Assembly (NCBI RefSeq): GCF_002865645.1
Contig: NW_020194589.1
Span: forward strand, 2,827,750-2,891,749
Direction: 5' to 3'
Source of the DNA: Hyaloscypha bicolor E
Taxonomy: Eukaryota; Ascomycota; Leotiomycetes; Helotiales; Hyaloscyphaceae
Length of the DNA: 64,000 nucleotides
Part shown: positions 50,093 to 61,349 of the stretch, piece after piece
How the letters are laid out: each line of letters begins with the position of its first letter
Position numbering within the stretch: the first letter of the stretch is position 1
Notes under the pieces: model-generated
Seen by the model: the letters and a program-made list of their open reading frames with translations, nothing else
Databases searched by the model: none
What the model was told of the DNA's origin: nothing
Program-made: the position numbers and the translations under genes

Positions 50093-53000
50093 ATGTGGCA
50101 AAATAATGGATTTGGCGGTAATGGCCAGTTCCCGAATGGCTTCAACAACCAAGAAAACTTCCCGCCCTCTCCTTTTGGAGCTCCCCCTGGCCAAGGTCTG
50201 GCAGGTGGACAGTACTTCCCAACTCAGCGAAATATGCTGCCATATGAAGATAGCAATGGAGAAGGCTTCATGAACAATGATTTCCAACCTGAAGTTGGCC
50301 TCTACAACGAAGGAGCTTTCATGCAAAATCAGTTCATCAATGCAAATCCCCAGGTATGTGTCGGGGAGCCCGACCTCGTTCTCGCAGGCCCTGCAACGGC
50401 GAGAGATTCATTGTTCCTGAGAAGTATTTCAAACATTTGACATACTTGACACATTACAACATCTTACTGACATTTCTGTGTGTGCCAGTTCTCCCCTTCG
50501 CCCTTCAACCAGCCCATAAAAGCTAACCCAGCACCCCCTCGACCTGTTACGCAGATAAACGCCAGGGCCGCAGAACTGAAGGCCCAACTTCTGAAGGGAC
50601 GGGAAGGACGAGGTGGCTCGTCTACTCCACCCGCTGGCACAACAGGACTAGCGACCAAACCCGCAGTTCGCGTTGAAAATTCAAGCTTGTTGCGTGGATC
50701 CCCAAAGATACCCATAGGTGCAGAAAAGCAGGAGCAGGAGCTGAACGTCAACGATTTGATCTCGCAATATTCGGAATCAAAGCCAGCTGCGAATGCAAGT
50801 GTAAAGCAGGAAAAGACTCCCAACACTCCGAGCATTTCTGACAACCAGCGAACTCCGAAACAGCCAGATTCCACCGCGAAGTCGCAAGCACCTTCGTTAG
50901 GAAGCCCTACGAAGGTTACAACGCCAGCCCAACATGGAAAGCAGCTGGGCCCTATCATCAACGGCAAGGCTCTTGGCAGCAGGCATCATAGCAATGGATC
51001 TGTCTCGGAGGCTTCTGAAGGCGAAATACGTGAAGATGCACCTACAAAATCGATACAGCCTCCGAAGCCAAAGGAAACACCAATCGACCCAAAGAAAAGC
51101 AAAGGTGATGAACAGCCATCTCGCAATCCTCGGGATGATCAAGCTCCCAACCCGACATACAATCGTGGTCCAAGAGACGATTCTCCGCCGCGTCGACCGC
51201 CGCCAACCAACCCAAAAGCTCAACTTCCACCACGAATTCGAGATGATAGGCGTGATTCCTTTGATGCGCGGTCAGATCAGCGATATCAGCCAGACTACAA
51301 AAGTGAAAGAAAGCAATATCCTGAACCGGACAAGAGAACATATATGCGCCGAGATTCTCGGGACGAAGAATATCGCAGAGCTGAGCTGATTGCCGAGTCG
51401 CCGCGAGAAGATTACAACAGACAAACTCGAGAGCGAGAACAAAAACCTCCCATGCTCAATGACTTATTACCTCATGACGACGACCTGAGAGAATGGTTAG
51501 TTATTACTGGATACCACAATGCGCCGTACAGAAACAAAATTCTCAACCGAAGAAGAGCAATTGCGGCATTAGATGCACAAAGAGACAAGCTCCTTGCAGA
51601 AATGGAAGCCGAAGAACGTGGAGGTCTTCCAGTTGCAATTGGAGGCCAAACACCAGCTCCATCCATGTTACCACCGCCGATTCCTAACAAAGTACAAGTA
51701 GGGGGCAGAGCCGAGCCTCCATTGACGTCAGCAGGAAACTCTACGATAGACACTCAACGTGATCGAGTGGTTTCTAACAAGCGTCCTTATAGCGATGTCC
51801 AAGACCCACGGGATGAACCTTTCGGGGGAAAAGTTGCTCGCATCGATGATCGACCTTACAACCAGAGAGTCAAGGAAGAACACGACCCGGATTTCCGCCG
51901 TCTGCGAAACAAGGAAGACGATGATGACTACCGTCCCCGTTCCAGTGGTTTCGAAACTGCGCGCCGTTCATCCATCGACCTTCGAGATGATAGATACGCT
52001 GTCAGAGGTCGCAGCCGAGAACGCGAGATGTCTCCTGGCCGTCGAGCTTACGAAAGCAGACCATCTGCTCGATCTCGCCCTTATGACGAAGATCCCCCTT
52101 ACCGTGACGATCGTTCCCACGAGAATCGAGGAGCTTACAGAGGTCGCGGCTATGATGCCAACTTTCGAGGTCGTGGTCGTGGAAGAGCCCGTGATCCATA
52201 TGACCGTCTCCCCCAGGATCTGGATGCGAAGTACGAGCCCAATTTCGGTTCGAGGATTGCAAACGGTAGACCATACAAGGATTCAAAGGGCTTTGATAGA
52301 GGTGGCAAAGGAGGTCCGTGATTACGCTCCCCTTGTCAGATCATTTTCACACCGATGTTGGACTTCGTTTGAGTAGTACTACATACCTGGCCATTACTGG
52401 ATCGGAGAACCTTCTTTGTTCGATTATTAATACGATGTCATGAGATGTGAATTTCCGATTTTGGCCCACTTTTGTGATTTTGTTTCTTGTCAAGTGATCT
52501 TCTCTTGATTTTTTTACCTGTTGACTTTTATACAGACACTCGTTATTTCATAGTTAAGTCCTTCAACGAGGAGAACGTCTTGAATTGCATACAAGATGTA
52601 AGTCCTCTATCTCCCTTGGCCACTCCTCACGCTCTACTAAACCTTCAGTCTATATGGACTACACAAGTTCAAAACGGTAGCGTCTTCAAAGAAGCTTTCG
52701 AAACATGTAGGAACGTCATCCTCGTCTTCTCAATCAACAAAAGCCGCGCATTTCAAGGCTACGTAAGTCCCCTCCTCTCCCCTGCCAGTGAAATATTGCT
52801 ACTGAACCTTAATTCCTCAAAGGCGAGAATGGAGTCCCTCCCAGGATCAGTCCAAGTTCCCGAGTGGCAAAAAGCAATCAATTGGGACACAGCCGGTGCC
52901 TTCAAAGTTCGGTGGTTGGTCATCTGCGCTACGCGCTTCCATCGTATCGGTCACTTAAAGAATGCCCTTAATGATAATCAAGCCGTGCTGATTGGCAAAG

Positions 53001-53110
53001 ATGGCCAAGAGATTGAGGAGAATTGTGGGAGGGGCCTTGTGGAGTTGATTGATGAGGAGTGTGAGCAAGCACTGGGTGGTGAGGAGTGGAAGTTTGCGGA
53101 TTGTTATTGA
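50093..53110 (+). CDS. YTH-domain RNA-binding protein (Mmi1/YTHDC1-like)
   Basis: YTH domains bind N6-methyladenosine or, in fission yeast Mmi1, a meiotic RNA motif to direct decay. Exons 50093-50353, 50489-52313, 52536-52597, 52649-52762 and 52823-53110; 849 aa. The N-terminus is Asn/Gly/Pro-rich and disordered; a conserved-looking helical block DLREWLVITGYHNAPYRN / RRRAIAALDAQRDKLLAEME is at about 418-470; an Arg/Gly-rich part is at about 630-695 (FRGRGRGRARD). The YTH domain is C-terminal, about 696-830: DTRYFIVKSFNEENVLNCIQ, SIWTTQVQNG with the first cage Trp, ILVFSINKSRAFQGYARM, INWDTAGAFKVRWL, RIGHLKNALNDNQ and VLIGKDGQEIEE. Intron 3 (52314-52535, GTCCGT donor) removes a TGA at 52319 and fuses the RGG part to the YTH part; without it the YTH exons would have no ATG. 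Exact frame match and no other start support one gene. Confidence 0.85.
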
Positions 53111-53542
53111 CAGCTATATGCTGGCACCATACGTTGCTCAAATAGAGCTTGAGAGTGGTGGAGAAGTGAGCGGAAATGTGCTGTTATATGGAGGTACAGT
53201 GTACAAGGTACATAGCAAAATAGGTGTGCTTGAGGCGATAAGATGGCGATCCTTTCTCGTTATGAAGGTTAAGACACTTAATACAACAATTTAATTCTCG
53301 GCTTCTCCTGTCTTTCTCGAGGTGGTCTTGGCTTCAGATTCCGCGACTTCTAAATTCCAAACACCCTTTGAGCATATCATTGTCGTAGTCGGCAAGTCCT
53401 TCCTATGATGTGACGTTCATCCAATAAGGTCTTATCAAAAGTGGGGGGAGGGGAATGGAGGGGGCTTTCTCAGTACTGGATGCATATCTCTGTTCCATCA
53501 TTAAATCGTTTCACCTCAAAAACTCCATTGTCATCACAGGCA
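53111..53542. other. Intergenic region before the Zn2Cys6 gene
   Basis: YTH 3' flank and promoter of the regulator. A GGGGGGAGGGGAATGGAGGGGG purine run is near 53442-53464. Nothing else seen. Confidence 0.35.
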
Positions 53543-55178
53543 ATGGATGGGCGTGGCCTTGAGCCAGGCAGCAAGAAGCAACGCTCCTACGCTGGTTGCT
53601 CACGCTGCAAACGTCGCCGTCAAAAATGTGACGAGAAAAAGCCTCAGTGTCGAAGGTGCTTTGAAGCTGGGTCTGAGTGCGAATACTCGGTAAGATTACG
53701 ATGGGGCGGACGGACTTTTGATCGGTCGAGATTTGGGCATTGCTTAAAAGGAAGTGTGAGGAAGACGGCGAACTCTCCGGATGGATTTGTGTACGCTGCT
53801 TCTGGAGTTCCACTGACAGTTCCACAAGAACTACCGGTGTTTCCGTCTCTTTCGGCAACGGAAACAGGATTGCTTTATCATTACACCGAAGAAGCGTCAA
53901 GGATTACTTGTTGTGGTTCCCATGTTCAGAAGGAGCTTTGCCAGTTGATTCTTCCAATGGCCGTCGGATTTCCTGCACTGATGAACGCAACTTTGGCCTG
54001 GGCTGCAATGCACAGTGTCGCATTTCAAGGGCAAGTCAATGGGATTTCCGATCCAATTCGGTTTATTGCTGGTCTCAAGGCGAGGAGTATCGAGCATCTT
54101 CGACAAGGGCTCCAGAAGCCGGATATGGAGCATTGCGATGCTCTCCTTGCAACAGTCAGAACTCTCTGCCAGTGCGAAATTCATTCCGGAAGTGATCAAT
54201 CTAGTGCTTGGCGTGTCCATATCAAAGGAGCCAAGGCATTGATGAATGCCATTGACCGGTCTCAACGTGGAAAAGGAGCTCGACCGAGACTCCTTTATCG
54301 GTGGTACGCTGCCATGGATTCCTTGGCAATGTTGGCCTCATGTGGAACAACGGTTATGATCGAGGCAGGAGATGGAACATAGTAAGTCCCAGCTTCTCGG
54401 TGTAGTAATACCTTTTGTAGCAATGCCCGGAGCTCCTGGAACTTTCTACTGCCGCAATCGCCTGAAAGAAACCTGCTTACTCCAATTTCTTGGGAATAGG
54501 TGCTTCCCTGAAGACAGCGATGGCGTCTCAGCCTATCTGGATGATTATAACGGATATTCGACGGAGCTTTCACATGTGATCGGGGAGATTGGAACGGCGG
54601 TGGGAGCAGTGAGCCAGGGTGCTTCATCGTCAGAGCAAGCAGACCTGCTTGAAGGAACCATCTTCACCATCATGGAGCGGGAGAACAATTTGGAACCCGT
54701 TTTCTATCCCGGCGTGGTTGAGAGGCTTACACCACAAGCTATCCGGGAATATTCGTTGTGCAATCAAGCATACCAGCACACGGCGTTGATCTATGTCCGA
54801 TGGCAATTACGGGGGTTCTCTAGGGATGCAGCTGATATACAGCACTCAGTGAGAAAGATCATTGAATGCGCCAGTGCCATTACCCCATCGTACGGACTTT
54901 CACCAGCTATCGTTTTGACAACGCCGTTGTTCACTGCGGGTTGTGAAGCATTAGGAGAAGACAGAGAAGCCATTCGACGGTTATTGAACCAGCTTTATGA
55001 ACTACTGAAAATTCGGAACATCAAGCTTGCGCTCGAAATCCTGGAAACTTTCTGGGCGGATGAAAATACGAACGGAGATCTGGGAATGCTTCTGTGTTAG
55101 TATCACATCACTTGCATTTCCCATTCAAGCTAACACATTGTTCCAGGTCAAAAGAACTGGAATTTTATTCCTTACTGA
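53543..55178 (+). CDS. Zn2Cys6 (C6) transcription factor
   Basis: Fungal-specific DNA-binding regulator. Exons 53543-54381, 54518-55095 and 55147-55178; 482 aa. The binuclear zinc cluster is perfect: Cys 19, 22, 29, 36, 39 and 46 in GCSRCKRRRQKCDEKKPQ and CRRCFEAGSEC, followed by a basic linker (RLRWGGRTFDRSR). The rest fits the fungal_trans_2 type: FPSLSATETGLLYHYTEEAS, then helical segments up to LLCQKNWNFIPY at the end. Intron 1 is uncertain: after the strong donor GTAAGT at 54382, the best pyrimidine-rich acceptor (GGGAATAG, 54500) creates a TAG, so I used AAGACAG at 54517, which keeps the frame (GDGTY-DGVSAYLDDYNGYS). If neither works in vivo the gene would make a truncated protein of about 280 aa. 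First gene of a four-gene same-strand block with a P450 and an amine oxidase, so a pathway regulator is a fair inference. Confidence 0.82.
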
Positions 55179-55790
55179 TGGGATTTCCAAACTCTTTTGG
55201 GGCAATCACTAGCTTCATTGTACCAAGTACTTTTGGAGATTCGAGTCTGAAGTCCAGGGCCCGAATGTTCCGAGGCCGCTGTTTATATATGCTAAGGAAC
55301 AAAGAAACGACTTAATTTCAACAGAACGTATATGCCTACGTTATCTTTCGCTCTGACGTCCCCGGTCGAGATCATTCATCTGATATCAAACTATCTCCCA
55401 GTAGTTCGCCCCACAAGTCCCTGAATCTGCCTAGTGTCTCCTGGAGTTCCTCGTTCGGGACTAGCGGCCTCTCACCCCACCATTGCCGTTGGCCGGGCCG
55501 CCGCCTCCACAGCTGTCACTGCATACCATTTGGTCCGGTTCATAAAGATGCCACGCCAGGAGGATGGAGCATGACCGCTCTTACCTCCCGAGATGAAACG
55601 GGGTTTAATCTATATTCGATTTCTCTTTAACATTCCCATAGCGGCACTAGCTCCTCATCTTCACGTCTTTCCCTTTTGGGACTGAGAAGGCTGAACAGGT
55701 CACTAGAGAGCGGGATATAAAGATCAAGACGACCAAAGACTCCGTCAAGCTGAAAATCACTATCAATGTCCTTCCTTGACCAAAGACAAA
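55179..55790. other. Intergenic region between the C6 regulator and the P450
   Basis: Upstream of the P450 a GATATAAAG TATA-like motif lies at about 55714. A CGG-containing stretch (for example GGCCGGGCCGCCGCC at about 55490) could bind a C6 factor but no inverted CGG pair with clear spacing stands out. Confidence 0.35.
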
Positions 55791-57456
55791 ATGTTCGCCC
55801 CATTCTGGCAAATTAGCTTGGCGTTTATCTCCCTTATCTACCTCTGCATATCAATCTACCGCGCCATATTCTCACCACTCTCCAGGCTCCCAGGACCAAA
55901 ATACACCCTCTTCTCAGAACTCTACCTCGTGATCCAAGAATTTACTGGCAAGAGAAGAGAATACATCCATGAATTGCACAAGAGATGTGGAGCTGTTGTG
56001 CGGCTGGGACCGAATGAGGTCTCTTTCACGAGTTTGGAGGCGATGAAGGAGATTTACACGTCCGGTGGGAGTGGGTATGATAAGACGGAGTTCTATACGC
56101 TGTTTAAGCAGTTTGATACTAGGTACGAGTCCAAAGTCTTCTAGGTGGAGGACATTGCTAATTTAAGCCAGGACTATGTTTTCGACGCTTGATAAGGGGA
56201 CGGTCCGTTTTGATCAATAGTTTGTAAAAGGTGATATTGACATTTCGTTAGCACAGTCAAAAGAAGCGGTTCATTGCTAGTCAGTATGCGAATACCAATA
56301 TCATGCGGCCGCAAGTCATGGGGGGCATCCAGGACCGAGCAGGTGCTTTTGTCAAGAAGTGCATTGAGTCTGGCCAATCTGGGATAGATGCATACGTAAA
56401 GCCCCTCTCCTCCATCTCTTAATCAAGCTGAGTCTTGGAGGTGTATCTGCATTGCTTCGCATTAGATTGTGCTTCTCATCACCTTTTTGGTCGATATGGT
56501 ACACATTCGATCGAAAAGAAAGCGGACTTGGAAATGATGGAGGAACTTTCGTATCACGACAGTCTTAAGAGTTCGTCTATTTAACTTGCGCTATGGGAAC
56601 ATTCTCACGCCATTACAGATAACCTTGCTCAATACCGTTGGCCAACGATGTCCGCAATATTCGATAAGATCATTAAGCCAAGACCCTCTCCCATTGCCAA
56701 TGAATATGTTTTGGATTGCATCCAGAAGTCAGACGCGGGAGAGCAAACACTCATATATAAGCTCCAGAACAGCAAAGACAACTTCCAGCAGATCCAGATG
56801 GCTGCTGAATGTATAGACCATCTCGCTGCTGGAATCGATACCACCGGTGATGCTCTCTGCTTGCTGATGTACCAGCTCTCTCTGTCAGAAAGCTGGCATG
56901 TGCAGGATCTGCTCTTTAGCGAATTCAACGAGAATAAAGACAAGTCACTAGACGATCTCCCATACTTGGATGCTGTGATTAAGGAAGGCTTGCGATGTTT
57001 CCCGCCGATACCAATGTCTCAACCACGATATGTTCCAACTGGCGGCCGTACAATCGATGGATATTTCATCCCAGCGTGTGCAATTGTCAGCTGTCAGGCA
57101 TGGAGTGTTCATCGACTCAACGAAGACGTCTTTGTCAAAGGCGATGAGTTTCTCCCGGAAAGGTGGCTAGACGCTGAAACGAATCTTGAGAAGAACAGAC
57201 TCTTCTTCTCATTTGGTATAGGAGGCAGAGGTTGTACTGGCAGACAGTAAGTTTGGTCCCTACTTTTTTGGAATATATGTTGATGAAGTGAAGTCTTGCA
57301 ATGGCGGAGATGAAATGTCTCCTGCGGGAAGTGTATTCTCGCTTCAGGACTCGAATTGCTCCAGACATGAAAGGAAGAATGACACTTTCAGATCAGATTA
57401 TTTCGAGTCGACCGCTGGATCAGACTTGCAAACTCATTTTTGAGCCGATAGTATAG
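55791..57456 (+). CDS. Cytochrome P450 monooxygenase
   Basis: Haem-thiolate oxygenase anchored in the ER. Six exons: 55791-56122, 56172-56202, 56252-56395, 56441-56570, 56619-57246 and 57294-57456; 475 aa. Seen: N-terminal anchor FWQISLAFISLIYLCISIYR, hinge LPGPKY, MFSTLDKG/KKRFIASQYANTNIMRP (typical of fungal pathway P450s), I-helix AGIDTTGDAL (about 282), ExxR as KEGLR (about 333), PERW, and the haem loop FSFGIGGRGCTGR with the Cys ligand at about 416. The C-terminus after the last intron reads HLAMAEMKCLLREVYS. The second exon has only 31 nt and intron 2 uses a GTCCGT donor. All junctions keep frame, so the gene appears intact. Substrate unknown; it lies between a C6 regulator and an amine oxidase in the same direction, hinting at a shared pathway. 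Confidence 0.92.
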
Positions 57457-57962
57457 AAATAGAACTTACTCTTCTTGATCAAGTTCCAGCACCGTTTTTG
57501 ACATTTTGCCTTTCCGTGCAATGTATCGGGTCTCTTATGCACAACATCTATTGCGCTGGCCTGCAATTGAGATAAAACTAATGTATGCAATTTCTCGATC
57601 TAGTAATAGTTCCCGACTATAGGAGTTCGGCGTTGAAGGCCGATAGCTTGAAGTTCAAAGATGGGGGTGGAGGTCGCGTGGTACCAATAAGCTTTTAAGG
57701 GGCTGCTCGCTTCGGCAACTGATAAGCATGGGTTGGCCGACGCGGAAGGCTTGCCTCTGACACACATATATCCACTATTGGGGCGTCTTTCATATATACC
57801 TGTTATTTCCTGTTTACTGGATCGAACTTGCCTCATCTTTCTTCAGAAAACGTACACGGAATCCGCTCCATTGTTAAACCCGTAACTTCACCTGAAAAGG
57901 TAAGATCTTACGTCATTATTCCAGAAACTGCTCGAGGTCTAACCCATATGCAGCTCTTCAAA
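57457..57962. other. Intergenic region between P450 and amine oxidase
   Basis: About 500 bp with the amine oxidase promoter. The frame of the oxidase is open upstream to 57828 but lacks an ATG before 57948. CATATATACC at about 57791 is TATA-like. Confidence 0.35.
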
Positions 57963-60196
57963 ATGACTGTCTCAGCTTCAAAGCACCCTCTAGACCCCCT
58001 GACCGCAGACGAGATCCTCCAAGTCTCATCCCTGCTCAAAGCCAAAACATCAAGCAAGAGCCTTCATTTCAAAATGATCACCATTCTCGAGCCACCAAAA
58101 GCTCAACTTCGTCCATTCCTGATAGCTGAAAGAAATGGAGGCCCTCAATTAAGACCTCCCCGAAAGGCCTCTTCTCTCTATTATCACTTGGGAACAGCGG
58201 ACCTCTTCCTCGCCGAAGTGAACTTGGACTCCAATTCCGTCGATAGCGTCAAGAAGCTAGCCCCTGAGCTTCATGGCCAAAACGATTTTGACGAGTCGAT
58301 GGCCTTGAGAGACGCTTGTCTCAGCCATCCGAAGGTCTTAGCAGAGGTTAAGAAGTTTAAGCTTCCTGAGCATTTGGAGGTTGTATGTGATCCTTGGCCG
58401 TATGGACGAGACTCGGAGAAGAACTTGCCGCGCTACGTTCAGGTGGGTTCGGGACAATCTCTAGGGATGAATGTCTGTTGATGGAAGAAGTGCTACCTAT
58501 TTGCACGAGCCCACCATCCGGGATCTAATCATTATGATACGCCGCTTCCATTTTCGCCAGTTCTTGACATGATTACCAAGGACGTGGTCGAGATCATTCA
58601 ACTTCCGACCGGTTCGGGAGCTGAGTTGAATCATGATGCTGTATTTCAACCTCACGAGGCGAAGGAGTATCATCATGAGCTCCAGAAACAGCCAGAAAGG
58701 ACTGACTTGAAGCCTTTGATTGTTCACCAGCCTGAGGGTGTTTCTTTCACCATCGATGGGAATCTGATCAAGTGGCAAAAATGGAGATTTCGATTGGGCT
58801 TCGTAGGTGTTCGGGGAGAACCCTTTTCCTATTTTTGACTGTTTCAAGATTTTCTCCCGAGACAATGTCTCGGTTCTCCCGGAACAACCTTAATTGAATA
58901 ATTGCTGATTCCCCCGTTAACTAGACGTGGCGCGAGGGGATGGTGCTCCATGATGTCACTTATGATGGCCGAGAATTGTTCCACAGGCTGAGCTTGAGCG
59001 AGATGTTTGTTCCATATGGAGACCCGAGGTATCCGTATTCGAGGAAGAGTGTTTTTGATGTTGGTGATATTGGGGCTGGTGTTGCTGCAAATAACTTGGC
59101 TTTGGGTTGTGATTGTCTTGGTGTGATCAAGGTGCAAGCTTCCATTTTTGAGGAAAGTGTTGAAGTAATCTGACCGAAGCAGTACTTTTCATTCGTCATC
59201 AGCAATTTCCAAGGAAAACCTGTGGAGAAGCCAAATGCAATATGCATGCACGAAATAGACGACGGCATTGGATGGAAACACACCAACAGCAGAACAGGAG
59301 CTGTCTCCATTGTTCGCTCCCGAGTTCTTGTCCTCCAAACTATCATTACTGTTGGGAATTACGAGTATGTCTTCATGTGGCACCTTGATCAAGCAGCTGG
59401 ACTTCACTACAAGATCCAAGCCACAGGAATTCTATCAACAGCACCCATAGATTCTGGTACAGCCGTACCCTGGGGAACGAACGTCAACGAAGGTGTTATG
59501 GCACCTTTCCATCAACACGTTTTCAGTCTACGTATTGACCCCACCATTGACGGCGACAACAACAGCTTTATCGAAGAGGACTCTGTCCCCATGCCAATGG
59601 ACGATAAGAATCCATTTGGAGTAGGCTATGTAACCAAGACAAAACTTCTCTCAAGGTCCACACCCTCCGACTCTGCTCCAAGCCGGGTACACAAAATTAT
59701 AAACTCCTCCAGCATCAACAAAACTTCAGGAAAGCCTGTTGCATACGCAATCCACAGCCCAGCAAAACAAATGCTTCTCGCTCACGCCAATTCCTGGCAT
59801 GGAAAAAGAGCCAAGTATGCCTTCCACCCCTTCTGGGTAACTGCTCACCGAGACGGCGAGCTCTATGCTGCTGGAGACTACACCTACCAATCCCTTCCCG
59901 ACAACACCAGCGATCTTGGGGCTTGGGCGGATCGCAAGGACAAGACCGAAAATACGGACATTGTGATCTGGCATTCGATCAGCTTGACGCATAATCCTAG
60001 GACAGAGGATTATCCTGTTATGCCGTGTGATACGATGACGGTCAGTCTGAAGCCGAGTGGGTTCTTTGATCAGAACCCGGCTTTGGATGTACCGCAGAGT
60101 ACGCAGAAGTCGAATGGGAGTCGGTTGGTTGAAGATACGGCGCTGATTGCCACTATTGGGGGCCAGAGTTGTGGGATGAGGGCGTTGAAGTTGTAA
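57963..60196 (+). CDS. Copper-containing primary amine oxidase
   Basis: Oxidises primary amines to aldehydes, releasing ammonia and hydrogen peroxide, with copper and a self-made topaquinone. Exons 57963-58442, 58491-58802, 58925-59131 and 59183-60196; 670 aa, normal length. Seen: HPLDPLTADEI at the N-terminus, the catalytic-base region PYSRKSVFDVGDIG (Asp at about 308), the cofactor site TVGNYEY (first Tyr of NYEY becomes topaquinone, about 391), copper ligands in HQHVFSLRID (about 442) and THNPRTEDYPVMP (about 602). Everything needed for activity is there. Exon 2 may start three nt earlier (tandem AAG acceptors at 58487 and 58490). ATG at 57948 would add five residues. Intron 2 is 122 nt. 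No signal peptide; probably peroxisomal or cytosolic, but the C-terminal ALKL is not a classical PTS1. Third gene of the co-directional block. Confidence 0.93.
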
Positions 60197-60496
60197 AGCT
60201 GGATAATATGAGGAATTTGTTTGCATAGAGAGATACAATTTAGTGAGTTTCTTTTAGGGCATTTTGGTTGCAATGTTCTAGGATATTGTGGGGCATTTAA
60301 ATTCCTGGTGATTTCCCCGAAGTTCGCGTCCCCTATTCACCCTACAAGTAGCAATAAATTCCCTTGAAGGTGACTCCAGAATAAGGTAATTGCCGAATCT
60401 TATTTAAACAAGGAGAAAGACTACTTTTTGGCAACTTACTACAGGCCCCACAACTTCAGGAGCTTTACCTCTACCTCTACCTCAACTTACACCAAG
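60197..60496. other. Short intergenic region
   Basis: 300 bp of amine oxidase 3' flank and promoter of the next gene. TTATTTAAACAAGG at about 60400 is TATA-like. Confidence 0.35.
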
Positions 60497-61349
60497 ATGA
60501 ATCAGCCAAGCTTGCTCCCCGAGGAGTTAGAAGCCATGCATGCCCTATCTCGCACATTATCCATGAGTAAGCCTTTTATTCCGCTCTTAATCCTACCCCA
60601 TCCATCCGAACCCGTATTGACAACCCAAGGCCGATCTGAGCCAGCCAGCAACACCACCATAACCAATGATCTCAAGACCCATCCGACACAAAAGGGGGCT
60701 CTCACCATCGCCGGACTCAAGATCCCCAACTATATCTTTTGCTGTGGCTTCTATGAGCTCGTCTTCTCAATAACATACGGAAAATTCCTCGTCGGCCTCG
60801 CAAAGCTGAATCCGAACAGTCTCACCCGAGCAGCTGCGGAAGAGGCATGGTGGACAATCACCCAAGAAAAGTTTAGGGAGTGGGACCCTCCAGCAGAGGT
60901 GTATGACCAGGATAAAAAGAAGCTTTTGAGGAAAATGGCTTCTTCTCAGGTACGTTTGATTATGATCTTGGCGGTTGTTGAGGGTTACACTTGTTGACGG
61001 TTGTGGGGATTGGATGCACGGGAAGGGGCTGAAGCACTTTGATGTGCAGATGTACTGGGCGATGAGGGAGGAAGTAGGCAGGAAGATGGAAATTGTTGAG
61101 CAGGAACGATTGAGGAGGGAGCGGAGGATGAGGAACCGGATGATTATTGCACAGAGAAGGGAGAAGACGAAGGCAAAGAGGGCTAAGAAGAAGGTTGAGA
61201 GTTCGTCCAGTACGACGCTTCAGCTACGACCTAAACCTGAAGCTGGATCGGAGAAACCTCTCTCGGATGCTCCTGCCATCTTCCTGAATATTGCTGAGCT
61301 GAAGATCGAGGAAGGTGGCGACGAAGTGAAGATTCAAGGATCAGAATAG
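60497..61349 (+). CDS. Hypothetical protein with basic coiled-coil tail
   Basis: Not recognised. Exons 60497-60949 and 61050-61349, about 250 aa; an acceptor at 61034 would add HFDVQ (255 aa). The N-terminal half holds LLPEELEAMHALSRTLSMSK, a Thr/Pro-rich linker, and a hydrophobic patch IAGLKIPNYIFCCGFYELVF that may be a buried core or membrane segment; then AAAEEAWWTITQEKFREWDP. The second exon encodes a strongly basic helix (EQERLRRERRMRNRMIIAQRR and KTKAKRAKKK), probably a coiled coil with a nuclear signal, and an acidic end. The donor CAG-GTACGT is strong. It is the last of four plus-strand genes with C6 regulator, P450 and amine oxidase; whether it belongs to their pathway is unknown. 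Confidence 0.65.

Noticed and set aside
49759..50106. 115-codon frame overlapping the YTH start
   Set aside because: No domain; the overlapping frame at 50093 continues through a good intron into the YTH gene.
52487..53110. Separate gene starting just before the YTH domain
   Set aside because: There is no ATG in frame, and an acceptor (TTATACAG) directly precedes the first YTH codon; it joins in frame to the upstream gene.
53543..60196. Classical secondary-metabolite cluster
   Set aside because: No polyketide synthase, peptide synthetase, terpene cyclase or prenyltransferase is present; only tailoring-type genes and a regulator are seen.
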